Below are positions 12,081 through 25,827 of a stretch of 64,000 bases of DNA, piece after piece. Within the stretch, counting starts at the first letter, position 1; every line of letters begins with the position of its first letter. This stretch comes from Siphonodentalium dalli. Taxonomy: Eukaryota; Mollusca; Scaphopoda; Gadilida; Siphonodentaliidae. The translations under genes were made by a program, and so were the position numbers. The notes beneath the pieces were generated by a model, which had not been told where the DNA came from, did no database searches, and saw only the letters and a list, made by a program, of their open reading frames with translations. The stretch is from positions 192,782,052 through 192,846,051 of the forward strand of contig CP136067.1 of NCBI GenBank assembly GCA_032622095.1, read 5' to 3'.

Positions 12081-12317
12081 ATGACCCACACAAGGAAGAG
12101 AACACAGACAAATTACGGTATAGAGCCAATTTAACCATGCATGCACAGTCATGCCTTTGCAGCTGACAGTAGCAGTTTGCAGAAAGAACCAGTCAGCACT
12201 GCCCGACATTTTACAATGCTGATCGATACAAGAGAATTTTATTGAAATCCCTTGAGGTACATGTAGACCTTCCATTATGCATTACGGTACATAAGAGGGG
12301 TTCCGCCAGGCAGTGTG

Positions 12318-12755
12318 CAAGTCTGCAAATAGCGTGTCTGTCATTTGCAGAATGAGGTCCGCAGAGGGTGAATTTAGTGACGCTATCCCGCATAGCGGGC
12401 TAGCATCACTAAATTCACCCTCTGGGGACCTCATTCTGCTTAGGCGCTCAACTGCTATGGTAGATCAGATTGAAGTTCCCCAGTTGAAGTTGGTGATGAC
12501 CACCCATTGGGCACCTCGATTATGGGTGTTACCTTCTGCAAGTTAGGGGATATAGAAACTCCCAGATGGGAAAACGTAACTAAAAACAATGTTAATTTGA
12601 TACTATAGATACTTCCCAGAAGATGAGGCCTAAGCAGAATGAGGCCTCCAGATGGTGAATTTGGTGATGCTAGCCCGCTGTGCGGGATAGCATCACTAAA
12701 TTCACCCTCTATGGACCTCATTCTGCAAATGACAGACACGCTATTTGCAGACTTG
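12318..12755. mobile_element. Composite palindromic MITE with two inner hairpins
   Basis: Outer inverted repeats are CAAGTCTGCAAATAGCGTGT and its complement. Each end is followed by a hairpin of about 90 bp (12,349-12,438 and 12,634-12,727) built from GCAGAATGAGGTCC, GAGGGTGAATTTAGTGA and the loop CCCGC...GCGGG. Related copies lie at 37,302-37,624 and 40,363-40,751. Confidence 0.75.
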
Positions 12756-13084
12756 CTGCGTATACGTATATAGGGAGAATTGATATATAATGATTTAGGC
12801 ATGGTAACGCATTGCCGCAAACCTTGTTTAGTCCATCGCAACATTGAACAGCTGACGACTCACGCAGATGGAATATTTTATTATGGATGCAATGGGGATT
12901 AATGCTTATATATCAAATACGAATCGCTCTCAGGAGAAGCCAGATTAAGTATCCTCCTTTGCAACTCATCAGAAAATTGAGAGCGATATAATGATTGAAG
13001 ATGACGAAGTTCCAATTAAAATATGCAACCATGTTGTCAAAATGTGGCAGGCTTGTTACCTTATGCTGGTATGACCGGTGTTAC

Positions 13085-13453
13085 TTAAAGGTACTCAACC
13101 CGACCAGACGGTCCCCATACCATCAAGATACAACAACCACAACATTTCTTCAAAATATGCTTTAGTTATCAGAATCGATTTATTGCAACAAAATAATGCT
13201 AACCACTGTCAACTATGGTATCAAATTTCCCAAAAAGTTTTATTTATCAACATTTTTATTCAACAAAATATGGCCGTATTATCACGTGATTCTGGGCCAC
13301 ATATTATTACACCTCGAGAATTAACAAACTTCAAAAATCGATATCTGATCACTCTGAGCTTTGTTGGATGAGTTCCTCGACTCGAATCAAATATTTTTTA
13401 CCCCCGAAGCCAAAGAAATAGTAATTTAGGAGCGTCGGATTGAGTACTTTTAA
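13085..13453. mobile_element. TTAA-flanked piggyBac-type MITE
   Basis: The left end is TTAAAGGTACTCAACCCGAC and the right end CGGATTGAGTACTTTTAA. The interior shares TTATCAGAATCGATTTATTG with the copies at 3753 and 38734. Confidence 0.7.
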
Positions 13454-13529
13454 TATAGTGCGCGCTTGGCCTTCTTTTATTCATACATATATCTCGACCA
13501 GTATAAATACCCTATACTAGAATTTGTTC

Positions 13530-14343
13530 AGATCAACATGATCTTAATAAAGCTTGTAACATTCTCTTTCAATCTCTTATTCGTCGAGGCTACTCAATAC
13601 GCCAACTAAGAAAAATTAAATCTAAAACAATTTATGAATTTCGTCAATTTAAATCACCTTCACCTCCTTTCAAAATTACACCCGAACAGCCGCTACTTCT
13701 CGAACGGAAAGGTCACTTACTGCAAAAAGAAGCGTTTCGCCATGAACACCAGACAATATATTCAGATAGGGAAATTCTTTCAGAGCGAAACCACACAATA
13801 TCGGATCACTCATCAAATGGATCGCTACTCTAAATGTAAATTTTCTTATAACTGTCAGTTTAGCAGATTCCAATATGTAGGCAGACCAAAACTTAACTCA
13901 TAGTCCGCATGAGGTTACATCTCTCAGACATCAAATTGAAGTTGGACAAGCCAGTTGCCAACCAATCCTGTTCACCGGGACATAACGTTATCACTGACTT
14001 TCGTTTCATGCCCATAGAAATGGTGCCTTTCTGTGAAACAGAAGAGGACACTAAATCTATGAGACTGCAGCGAGAAGAAGTTTGGATATCCACACTCAAA
14101 ACCACAACTCCTTATGTAATGAAGGTGTATCAACCAGCTCCACACAACAGCTTGCTGTGTCTTCCTCGCCGCAACACAGAAATTCCGCGAATATACAAGG
14201 AGGAGGCGATCAAGTTGGAAGGAGAACTGACTGAACCACTCAACAAAAAAGTGATACTCGCATTTAAGAAGAAGAAGAATCTTCAAGATTCCTTCTCGGA
14301 AACAAAAAATGGGGTCAGTCGCGCCAAACATTTCGGAATTTAA
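13530..14343 (+). pseudogene. Decayed retroelement tail (reverse-transcriptase type, Penelope-/DIRS-like?)
   Basis: Two broken frames are seen. The first (13,530 to about 13,840) contains LIRRGYSIRQLRKIK, resembling the segment that follows the polymerase core in some reverse transcriptases. The second (13,909-14,343) contains RLQREEVWISTLKTTTPYV, resembling the C-terminal R-x-x-RE-x-x-WI-x-x-LKT-x-x-P motif found near GIY-YIG ends of such elements. Catalytic motifs are absent. The 3' part (14,290-14,400) recurs inverted at about 21,085-21,225, supporting a repeat origin. The family assignment is inference from short motifs. Confidence 0.4.
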
Positions 14344-14876
14344 ACGAAAAACCTAACCCTCCCCAAACGAGAAAATGAGCATATTTTTTTTTTCTCAAAA
14401 TTTTGGCAATAAATGTGACAAATGTCAAATGGAAACCATTATTAACAACCGATAGTTATTTAGTATTGCCATTTGGGCTTATATATTGACATTCGTCATA
14501 TTTGCGGGGGAAATGGTACATCCGTTTTCCCTAATTCTCCGGCCGCAGCGGTACTGATGTTGCATGTTTTGGCCAATGAGGTGTTTTGCCAAGACGTCCG
14601 CTTTCCAATGCCGTAAGTAGTCAGCTATATAGCTGTGATAATTAATTTCTATCCTATTTAGAACATCTTATGACATTTCTGGGACAATATGAAAGGCTAT
14701 TTTAGAACAGAAATCGGAGCGTAAACATTCGTAGCTTGGCAAGGCCGTACCAAATCAGAGAACTCTATCTAGTTACCCCAAATCAAATCCAATTGCATTT
14801 CAGATAAGAGATTTACAGTAAATTACGATCGAAATCAACCATGCACTTTATTGTGGTCCCTTTGCCCAACAGAAGG

Positions 14877-15097
14877 GCCCTGTGCCAATGCATTCTCTTA
14901 TATATGCGAGTCGACCATAGGTCGCCTCGCATATATAAGAGAATGCATTGGCTTAACACATTAAAAATTATAAAATTGTTAAAGAATGTAAGAAAAAATG
15001 TTTAAAAAAGATTTTTTTTAGGCCAATGCATTCTCTTATATATGCGAGGCGACCTATGGTCGACTCGCATATATAAGAGAATGCATTGGCACAGGGC
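14877..15097. mobile_element. Twin-hairpin MITE, short form
   Basis: Outer repeats are GCCCTGTGCC and GGCACAGGGC. Hairpins at 14,885-14,951 and 15,023-15,089 are nearly identical to those at 2267 and 9977. It lacks the TATATGTGACCC outer arms, so the hairpin pair is mobile or conserved as a unit. Confidence 0.75.
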
Positions 15098-15099
15098 AT

Positions 15100-15669
15100 A
15101 ACTGTAACTATCACAATGTGGTCAAGGAGCCGGTTCCAATGATATCCATATTTGTATGGTTCTATTGAGACAGATCGAAGATATTTTAGGCTGTTGAAGT
15201 TTTGTTTGGCCGGTTTTGGCCGTTTTGTTGGGTATTTTTAAGGGTTAAATATCGTTTTATAGACAAATAATATACATCGTCTTCAGTTGTACTGTACTTG
15301 ATTCATAAAGCTAGTTTTAGTATAAAAATCGTGATTTATAAATAATAAGTTGTTGTCGTAATTGTGGCTGGAAGTGATAGACAATCTTTAAAGTCTTTCA
15401 GAATATCCATTTCCTATGAACGGTCAACCATGCAGCAAGGCAATTAAGCCGGTTTTGGCGTAGGTAGTTTTTTTGCTAAACTGATTACAATATATTATGA
15501 TATTGTCCCGATCAGGAATAGCTTTACTATGATGCTGACATAATTGAGTATTTAGAGATTTTACACAAAACACATGGCCATGATGGACGTCCAAGTGTCC
15601 AATTTACCACACTCTCGGTAGTCGACTGTAGCTGTGATAAATGATTTAAACGAAAATTGCCATGCATTA
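15100..15669. other. Intergenic, nothing recognised
   Basis: No gene, RNA or repeat structure is apparent. Confidence 0.4.
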
Positions 15670-15986
15670 GTGTACCTTCAGACGACCACGATACAATCGT
15701 AAGTGGAAAGATTTCCGTCGTAGGAAGTAACCGGAATATGGACTGCGCATGCCCACGTCAAAATCGTAGGTCATAAATTAATATCAAGCGATGTTTGATT
15801 TTAGATGCGAAATTGTGGCGTATCCTTGGTTACCTCTACTTGCGACGTAATCGCAGTCATGTGTACGTAAAAATCGTAGCTGGAAATGACCGTATGGTCG
15901 TCAATCACATGCTTTAGAACAACCTACGATCTCGTCGGGCCCGATTCCTCCACTTACGATTGTATCTTGGTCGTCTGACGGTACAC
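15670..15986. mobile_element. 317-bp MITE
   Basis: Inverted ends are GTGTACCTTCAGACGACCAC and the complement of GTCGTCTGACGGTACAC, extending inward through CGATACAATCGTAAGTGG. There is no ORF. Confidence 0.7.
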
Positions 15987-17165
15987 AATTAGATGGCGAT
16001 TTATTGTTACAATATGCACTTAAACGTGAGGCATTAAAGCGACGTGGGACATTATGTTGGGTAATATAGAATAAAGTAGTTATTTTCATAAATTGTATAC
16101 ATGTATCTGGATTGGCAGCACACAACGCCATTCGTACATAGGAATTATATACAGCGACTCCCGTTGGTCAACTTGTTGTCGTGTGTTTGCCGATGATGAT
16201 TCGTTCCGAATCTATCAACGTTGTGTTTTCTCAAATGGTACCAACGGTGTGGGTATAATTTTCGTTATTAGTTGATTTCTCAGTTATTTGTTCGATGGAC
16301 ACCTGAGCACCCCACCCCCCCCCCCCCCCTTCCAGTGTTATTCGCTGAAATAAGTACATACTATGAATAAGAACTGGAACCTGGAATTCTTATAATGTAT
16401 ATATCATAAATTAATGATTTTGTTTTATACGTCTTATACATGGCATGTCTTTCGTATCCGCCAATATCTTTTATTTGTTACAGACGTCCACAGTTGCATA
16501 TCACTAGCCATGGACCTGTGCAGCATTGCATTTGAGTCTACAGTATTTTCAAGGATGTTGATAGAACAAGTCAATCAAGGGTGAATCTTGGTATTGCACC
16601 AGATGTTAGTTGCACTGGTTTGGTATGGATACATGCTATATGCGGCCATTGTTCTTTGATGTTCATATTACTGGACATTTCCGATATGCTTATTGTATAA
16701 TTATTTGTGTCGGTTGGCCCTCTTCGGATCGGCCTCTTTGGCAATAATGATATAACCAGAAGTATATATGCACATTTCTCTGGTGTATTTTGCGTCCGAC
16801 TTCCCAATCCGCGCTTCTCTTTTATCCGTTAGAACCATTAGACTGGGGTCGATAACACATACAGACAAGGGATTCAATGGTATATACGTCCCGCATATGA
16901 GTAACATCCCATTATAATTCTCTAAATATGCAGAACCGTCTATACAGTAGTTGATGATGTCTAAACCAAACCCCTACGCCAAATAAAGCTATTGTTGGTT
17001 ACCTGCATGGCAACTGTACAAATGCGAAAATTTATGACAAAATATAAGTCAGGACAATGTTCTGTAACCACCAAGTATAGTTCAACAATGAAAACGAATT
17101 AACTTCACTGATTATTTCTATGACGTATATGATTACCATCCTCATATGTGATCCGACAAAACGTG
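15987..17165. other. Intergenic, no gene recognised
   Basis: Contains a poly-C run near 16,312-16,329 and AT-rich DNA. Short open frames show no domain or codon signal. Confidence 0.4.
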
Positions 17166-18132
17166 TTAAGGGGGAGACGCACGTTTTGCATAAATCACAG
17201 TAAATCCAGCCAGAAATGGCAAGTGATTTTCAACAAACAATTTCTCTGGATCTATCTGGTGAAAAATCTTGAATTTTACATATGATAATTTTCATTATAT
17301 ATAGAATCAGAGCAATTATAAAGAGACAATAACAATAATGGGATTTTAATACATTTGAGAGGTTGAAAATATTTGTTTCGTTTCTGTCCCTTTAGGTACC
17401 GAGAACTGCCAGAAAAATTTATAATTTCAAACAACATGTCAACCATCAAATAGCTTATTGTCTTGACTCCATGAGAGGAGGCTTCATTTGTATCATAATG
17501 TTGAGTTAGCTTTTTAATTGCATATTATAGCATCATACCCCATGTAATATAATGAAGAATAAAGCAGTCACAAATATGCCAGCCCAATGAAAACAAATGT
17601 TCAAATGTGGTGCTGTCCACTCAAGCAGGGAGCAATCAACAGAAATTAGGCCACAGTGTTAAGAGATATGGTGGTCAGATTTAACTTGGTTATGAACCCA
17701 TGACCCAGAACTCAACTGAGCCCAATTTTTCAATGACCAACAAGCATGGCATGAAAATTCTCAATAATAAAAAAATATTTATGGTAGTTGTCTTTCTGAA
17801 TGAAAATAATCATTTAATTTCATGAATCAAGAAAAATTAAGTCTCCTCTCATGATCTTCAGATATGATATCATGCATATATGAAATGCACTTTCGAAAAA
17901 AATCTGTTTTACAGTAGTTCTCGGTACCTGAACACAGTGAAATTTTAAAGATTTTTCATGCCATAAAAGTAAAGTAAATGAGATTATAATAACCAAATGT
18001 CCAATGGTTCTTATGTATGGTACCACAATAATCTCTTGTACAAAATTTCACAAAGATATTCCTGATAGATTTAGAGAAAATACATTTTGAAATACCAGGA
18101 ATTTTTTGGCAAAACGTGCGTCTGACCCTTAA
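17166..18132. mobile_element. 967-bp TTAA-ended non-autonomous element
   Basis: The left end is TTAAGGGGGAGACGCACGTT and the right end AACGTGCGTCTGACCCTTAA, giving a roughly 20-bp imperfect terminal inverted repeat bounded by TTAA. No transposase is seen inside. The TTAA boundary points to piggyBac-type mobilisation. Confidence 0.65.
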
Positions 18133-21080
18133 GACGCGGGTCGTTTATATTGATGTTATGCATTAGGGACAGTTCATGTCTTTTAAATTGGGCCGTCAAA
18201 ACAGAAAATATTCAGGTCATTCCATTATGGTTGGAGAGATTCCGCATACTACTTATCTGGTTTATTCTGAGGATTGTCTGGGGTACCGTTGCGGGTTGGC
18301 AAGAACTGAGTTCTTATGTTTTGACTCTTGATTAGGAAAGACATCGTCGATTGTCAATCACTATACTAAGAAATGAGAATTTGTTCACGTTCACCGACGC
18401 AAGCACATTTGAAGCAGTCAACACTCATATACCGAGTCCGTGTATCCATACATCTGATATATATGTATGGACCCATCGTGTCATTCGTGCAAATAGTGCG
18501 TGACCCACAGATGGGACACATGCATGACCGAATCGTCATGTATTTTAATATAGCCTGCAGCAGACATGTGATTGTGGTTAAATTGTGCTAACAAACGTCC
18601 GAGCGAGGCTAAGTCCCATGTCTTCTCGCACTCAATATCAATATATTAGTCATCGTTTATATCCTAGATTTCTCTATCAGCGATATTTCGCAAGACCTCT
18701 GTTAAATTGAGAATGTTCTACCAGTTTTGATCATCCTTGACAATGTGGATCAAATTGACAGTATGTTCTGATAGTGGCATGCATGCAGCTGACAACACCG
18801 GCAGTTCTTATCCAAATGTTTCATCATATAATCCAACACAGATGAACGATGTGAAAGACATTCCTTTAAATATCTCGTATACGGTGTCACGCTAAAGCGG
18901 TCATGTCGATAGTTGACCACCTCTCATACTAAACGATGACGAGGGATTCTATGGCGTGGGTAATAACTTTAAATTTCTCTGACTTGTTATAAAATTCCAA
19001 CCCAAACGATGTGTGCAAATAGAATGCTAAGATGGACAACACACTGGCAGATGCCCTCTATATCCACGGCCTCCCACATCAAGATATAGAAAATAGTTTA
19101 ATTTCGCCAAAACAAGGCGAAAACGAACACCTCACTCCAAGATGTGACAGTTGATGACAATGAATTAACTGTCGTGGTAAAGCCATCGCTCTTCAGGCTC
19201 ACTCTATACGTCCGACTTCGAACATATCATGGCTGTATACCAACCCACCCGTTTGAACAGACATAATGTGTGATTGTGCGAATATAATATAATTTAAAAT
19301 TTTCTACCATAAACTGTTTTGCATGTTTGTATTCACGATTATGTGGAGTTTTTTTTATCAACTTATAACGAACCAAAGCCGGGCGGTTTGGGTCGTCTGA
19401 TTTTGTGACTTCACCAATTATTATCTAATACGACGCAGCTGTTTTGAACTTCACGAGCGCCTTTGTCGCACATTAGATCGGTGGGCTTACTGTGTCTTTC
19501 GATTACTGGTATTGCAAATGAGAATTATGAACATTTAATTACAATGTAAGTTCATTCGTAGCGTTAGTTTACCTTTTATTGAGAAAATAAGACACAATAA
19601 ATAACGACACTATAGTAACTACATTCTACACATATCGGGGCGAGTGAAAAGTGATCGAAATTCCTGATGTGAAATATAATAAGAATGTCATCACGAATTT
19701 ACTGTGCGAAGGTGGGCATTTAATGTACAGCATTTGGTACGGTACGGTACTGTGCGAAACGAAATAACATATAAGGAATTAATTGTTATCATAAGACTAT
19801 ATAGTACATACATGCATGTGCTAATCCATAAATACACTATTTTCTGGAATTCAAAGGAACACATAATTATGAACAAAGCAGAAGATACATTCAGGCGAAC
19901 TCGGTCAATGGGGAAAGTTACACGATGACGTTGTTCGTCGAATTTCGTTGAAATCGACACGGTGACACATTTGCATGAAATGGACAGCTATGAAATGGAC
20001 ACGCTTCTCGGTATAGTATCTCCGCCGCAGTGCTCACCCAGCGTCAAGAAAAGAAATAAATTAGTTAAATTCATTAAAGATGTTCCCGTTCCCCTCTCGA
20101 CAAGTTACTATCAGGAAATATAGCCTCATTCACAGTGAATCTTATTTGGAGGGAATATCAGATAATTTATAAACTGATTTTGATAATAAAAAAAGCCACA
20201 GCTACCCTCATATGAGTGGTTTTGCGTTGGATCGTTAATTACGCTAGCGTATGATCATATTAGTATATACCGGTATGTATGCAGATTATATGTGTGTATA
20301 GTTGTATTTGAACGAAGACAAAAGGGCTACCCTGCTGTCTCTATACTATCCAATTAAATAATTATCAATCAAGTGAATTCGTAGCTGTTAATCTATAATA
20401 TTATATTAAGTTTTTCGAGTAAATCAAGTTAAAACAAGCCGACTACTGATGGTGTGGATAATTTGACATTTTGACGGCCATCTTGAATTTTATGGGACAT
20501 CTCGGAATACTCAATTCTTTCAGCTTTCTAGTACATATATTCTACATAGGAACATCACAATTTATTATGCATGATCCGCCAATACCTGGTAAATTGCCTT
20601 AATTGGTTACTGGAATTTTAGAGGAAAATTGATAATTGAAAGACTTTTGGAATTCCCGTTCCCTTTCTTGTTTGGTAATATTGGAATATGTTGAACGCAA
20701 AAAATTACCAACAACATGAATCCCGGTTTCCGTTTGTCAACCATCACATTCATAATGTACAGTTAATAGCAGATTGCTGATGGCACGGGAAAGCGGAAAT
20801 GTTTTGACAGTCATCTTAGATTTATGAAAAAAACTGGTAATTCTCAGTTCTGTCTCCTGTACAGTTACGATATTCTTTAAAGAAACGAGAAACTAGTTAT
20901 TCATTTAGAAGAAAAAAATCTTCATTGTCCAAAAGACGGAGCATCGGTACGTTGGCGGTCGGATCGGTATTACGCAAAATGGATATTTTACTGAATTATA
21001 CGAGTTTGCGGTCCCATTTTCCGAATGTCAATATATGAGACCAAATGATAATAGTAAATCAACAAAGAGTGTTAACAACG
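18133..21080. other. Gene-free intergenic stretch
   Basis: No recognisable gene, RNA or terminal-repeat structure was found. A GGTAC(GGTAC)n microsatellite-like spot is at 19,737-19,750. Confidence 0.4.
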
Positions 21081-21084
21081 CTTT

Positions 21085-21225
21085 TCGTTGGACATTCCTC
21101 ACCCTTATAGCCAACATTTTGAAAAATGTTAATTTTCTCGTTTGGGGGAGGGTTAGATTTTTCATTTTAATTTCGATCATTTTGACGCGACTGACCCCAT
21201 TGTTTGTTTCCGAGAAGGAGATTGA
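21085..21225 (-). repeat. Inverted fragment of the 14.3-kb retroelement-associated repeat
   Basis: Read on the minus strand it matches 14,290-14,400 (TTCTCGGAAACAAA, ATGGGGTCAGTCGCG, CTAACCCTCCCC, AAACGAGAAAAT). Confidence 0.65.
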
Positions 21226-21952
21226 ATGTAATTTCATATGGTATGTCACTTGATTACATATTTCGCCAAATGCGAATGCTACAAAGATTGAAAGGTGGTG
21301 CTTTGTCTGAATCGTCACGAAAAAAAATGCGCGAAACATAATTCGAAAGGGCATGACGTGACGCTTATCTATATATAACTTGGCTATAAATCGTTCATTT
21401 CCTTTTAGGAAGCAATCAAGTACAAGCTATTTTACGACAAAAAGGTCGGACATCCTTTCTATTTTTGTAGTTTTATAACGAAAAGTTAAAATTGGCCATT
21501 TTCGAAAAATTACATGAAATGCGGTGTAAATTTCTTCAGATAATCAGCCGTATCCAAAAACGCGTCCTATTACGTCTATGCGAAAACCGGATCGTGAAAT
21601 TTCTGTTATCTGCCGATTTCCACCAAATTGATACATATTCTTCTCCATGACACGAGGAATCTAGTCGTGTGATTTAAAGAATCCAAAGTGGTGCTGTTTG
21701 GTGAGAGAAGGAGAGGAGCACTAAATCGGATAAGAATTTGTTTAGTTGTCGATTACCACCATACTTATACATAATTATTTGCATGATATCTGGAGTCTAA
21801 TGTACGTGGGTTAAATGTGTCAGAAGTGTCACCGTTAGAGTCATGAATCAGGAGGGGAACCAAAGCTGATACAACTAATTATGTTTAGCAGTAATTTCCA
21901 CCAAATTCATAAAAGTTCTTCTAAAATGATACGACGAGTCAAATCGTGTGGG

Positions 21953-22529
21953 TTAAAGGGGTACTGTACCCAAGATGTTGTTGTTGGTTTCTATAATCCC
22001 CGAGTCGGAGAATAAGATAACAACTTTTCCATTTTTTGAAAGTCTGTTGAGTACGAAGTATTGTTACGGATGGCAAATTTACCGGAATGCAAAAATACAA
22101 ATTGTCGTTGTCGAGTAATTTTTGTACAGTTTTCAACCAAATGAATCAAATAAACATTATATTATATGCTTAGTAGTGTATGGTCACTAGTCAATGAGTG
22201 GCTTGGGTTTTCTCCCCGTATAAGCATAATGTTTCAAACGATCGTGTGTGCAATTGTTTTATTAATCCAGTATCCCTCAATTATAATTTGATTACGTTTT
22301 GTACACGGAAATTCCAATTTTAAGAGACGCCATTTTATGGCTGGAGCCATAAAATCAATTTATATTAAATTATTAACTTTTAAATTATTAAATTTTAAGA
22401 TAGCCTATCAACCTGAGCGTTTACAGAATACATCTTCGACTCAAATTACTTATATTTCTATATAGTATCGATAATAGATCGTTGTTATCACCGGGAATTT
22501 ATTGAAAATGGCGTACAGTACCCCTTTAA
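21953..22529. mobile_element. 577-bp TTAA-ended MITE, second family
   Basis: The left end is TTAAAGGGGTACTGTACCC and the right end GTACAGTACCCCTTTAA. A related, left-truncated copy ends at 43,512, sharing the AACCAACAACAACATCTT-type subterminal block and the TATTATATGC region. Confidence 0.7.
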
Positions 22530-23029
22530 AGACACAACATTTGTGGTACCGCTTGGGCCAGGGATGGAGAGAGGAGGGGTTAAGAATGTTACAGTTAAAT
22601 ATGTGCCCTTGTGTTCATATATATATATATATTCAGTATAATGGATCAAAGAAAATCAAAGATATATACACAAATGATCCACATATACAGTCATTGCACC
22701 TGATATAGCTAACATCCGAAGTTGCCAGAAGAAACCATGAAGTCGGTATTAATTTATATTTCCCGAACATGGAACATGGAACACGGACCACTGATCTGTT
22801 GCTTGATTATTTGGGTATATTTCCACAACCTAAAAATTCAAAACTCGACTCAGCCCGCAGGCTGCAGCCTGCAGCCCGCATTTATTTGAGAACTGTATTG
22901 AACATGTGCAGGCATGCTTAGGATCACCTCTAGATGGGAGCCATCGAAATTGAAAATTTTCGATGAAAAACATGGCCGCCAGTAGCCATCTTGGATTTTG
23001 CTCTTTGCATCACTAAATAACATCCAAAG

Positions 23030-23290
23030 TTGCCAGAAGAAACCATAAAGTCGGTATTAAGTTATACTTCCTGAGTTAACATTTACAATGCAGATCGATA
23101 GAGGCCTATTTTTTTTGGAGTCCACTTGGTAAATCAACCATTCCATTAGTGTTATTTCCCACATGTATAAAGAATATGTTTTTATCAATCAGCGAGCTGT
23201 TTGCCTTGTCTGAGACGTACACTATGAAGAGATTAAGTTACGCATTTCAGCAATCCTTGCTTACTTTGGCACAATAGAGAACTGCTGATG
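23030..23290. repeat. Interspersed repeat, copies 2 and 3 nearby
   Basis: Diverged copy of 11,830-12,080 (ACAATGCAGATCGATAGAGG, CAACCATTCCATTAGTGTTA). Another partial copy follows at about 23,800-24,000. A 24-bp tandem duplication (GAACATTAGGGAGCTACACA) at about 23,305-23,355 adjoins it. Confidence 0.55.
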
Positions 23291-23410
23291 ACTCACAACT
23301 CGAACATTAGGGAGCTACACACGAGAGAACATTAGGGAGCTACACACGAGAGAACACGGTAAATAATTCTCACCAGAGCCATTGAACCGTATCGTTTTCG
23401 TTCATGGTAG

Positions 23411-23620
23411 GAGCTGCACTGGCGCAGCATTAAAGATCATGTGCCAGTGAATGTTCTTATATTTGCGAGTATCCCATGTGGGGCATCGCGTATATATAAG
23501 AGAAAGCACTGGCTTACAGGTCCAATGTAAATATCGTTAGGCCAATGTATTCTCTTATATATGCTATAGGCTCCTGTGGGAGACTCGCATATTTTAGAGA
23601 ATGCATTGGGGTTTTTGCAA
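23411..23620. mobile_element. Degenerate twin-hairpin MITE
   Basis: Same layout and flanks as 882-1090, with eroded hairpins around TTCTTATATTTGCGAG and TTCTCTTATATATGC. Confidence 0.6.
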
Positions 23621-24235
23621 AATTTCAGGAAGCTCCAGCCATTGAACCTTATTATAGCCATAGGTTGCAGTTATTCAAATGAGGACGAACAAGGCCGTTC
23701 CGAGACTATTGCCAGCCCAACAGTTATACATATAAATCCGCTCCTATATACGGAGATACACGCATCCCCAACATGACGACGAGAAACTTGAGAGATATAT
23801 AGTACATTTATAATGCTGATCGATAGAATGAGCATTTTATTTATAAGCTTGTAGTAGACAAGCCACTCCATTACTGTTATTTCCTGTCTTAGTATGGTTT
23901 TTACATAAATCGGCGATTTGTATGCATTGTTTGGGTATTATTGATTGCGTAACGCTGTGGTAATGCACGAAACCTTGTTTAGTTCTTCCCAACAGGGATC
24001 TGCATAATCATCGGGTGATTTATAGAATTATCGCAATATTGCTTCGGGTTGGCACGAGGAATTGTCAAACCGAGGAATTGACACTCTATGAATATTGACT
24101 AATATTGGCTTTCAAGCCCAAGGGTTGACGCAAACTACAGCTGCAGATGCTGCACAGAGCTTATCGACCCATGCAAAGGAGCACACTCGCTACATGGAGT
24201 GGAAACGTTATTCTAGATAATGTTGGACGTTTCGA

Positions 24236-24350
24236 TGTAGTGCCGAAATGTCCAAGTGCTTGTGCCGAAACAACCAGGTGCCGAAAACACAGACGCCGAA
24301 ACTTCCAGATCACGAGGTGCCCAAACGTCCAGGCGTTGAAATGTCCTTCA
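24236..24350. repeat. Degenerate 16-bp tandem repeat
   Basis: About six copies of a GTGCCGAAA(C/T)GTCCA-like unit. Confidence 0.65.
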
Positions 24351-25459
24351 TTTATTCAAGATATAATATACCGACCGTGGGGTACTTTTAACCGGAGACA
24401 ATAAGGAGCATCTCCAACGCCCGACCGCCAGTTTGTGCTGCAATAGAACAATCTGGGTTACTCAAATGCTTTGGGAACGAATCAGCATTCACTGAGCGTA
24501 TTGACTGCCTACATAATATAATATTTACATTCAGAGCACAATCCCATTGTTGCAATCGTTCCCTGATTTTTGCTAAAGCAAACCAATTCCCAAGGCTGGC
24601 GAAGGAATAGTTCAGTGATTATCCCATTGTTAGGCACACGCAACTCATAACAGACAAATCGCACGGACGCTTCAAAGTGGGACCAGTCCGTGTTGTTTCG
24701 GGCATATCTATCCACATTCAACGGCGATCAGTTCATGTTAATCACGTTGTTGAGCGTGGCTAACCGGCTATTGTGTCCAATCGCGGCCAACGCACAGATT
24801 GTGCGTCGTGGTCAAAACACGCTCAACGGCACATTACCAGTTCATTGCATTATGTGGGATCATGCAATTGTGCTCTGAGTCGGACAGAGCACGCGAATAG
24901 TTCTTTACCTGAATAAATATTGTCGACTCGATTGATTCTGGTAGCCAATCGATATATAATCATTTTAGTGAATAAATATTTTATTAAAGTCGTTTGCGGT
25001 GTATCAGTTATAGTCCACTGTCGTTCTTCCATTTGTAGCGTGTAACGTTCGCCAATCAATTGGTTGTGATGGGTTCTATTGATTTGTGTACTCCACAGAA
25101 TAGTAGCTACCCTTAATTGATTCGTTCATACAAAGGGAAAGTAGTCGTTGGATCTACATGGGAACACATCTTAAATGTACATGTGTATACGTACTGTACA
25201 TTACTAGGACCCCGGCTAAGATAATGGTTCCAATATCACCACAGGTGTCCAACTCCAACTTTCTTACTAGCCGTTTCGTGAACTAGTTGGATCAAATTCC
25301 TGCATGAAACGCTGATTAATTCCATGCAGCCGATGCCTCAACTTTTCAGATTTGGGGAATTCCAACCCAGTATACATCAAGTGTGGTTGAAATATACATC
25401 TTTTACTCTAAATAATGGTTGGTTCAACTTGGTTGCACCCATTGTGGCTTAAATGTGGT

Positions 25460-25568
<109 letters not shown>

Positions 25569-25827
25569 TCGAGAGAGAGACAGACAGACAGACAAACAGC
25601 TAGACAGACAGACCACCGAATATTGTTTCCGGAGAGCGTAAATTTCCAGATTGATCCAACTCAGGAGCAATGGCCGATATGTTCCTCTGATTTCACCCCC
25701 CATACAGCTTACTATAATTAAAAATCGGTCAAACGATCAACTAAACATCTAGAGCTCAGTGATTTCTTGTCGGCTAATAATTTATTTACTCATACAAATC
25801 AACACATCGTCAGTAAACAATTTTTAT

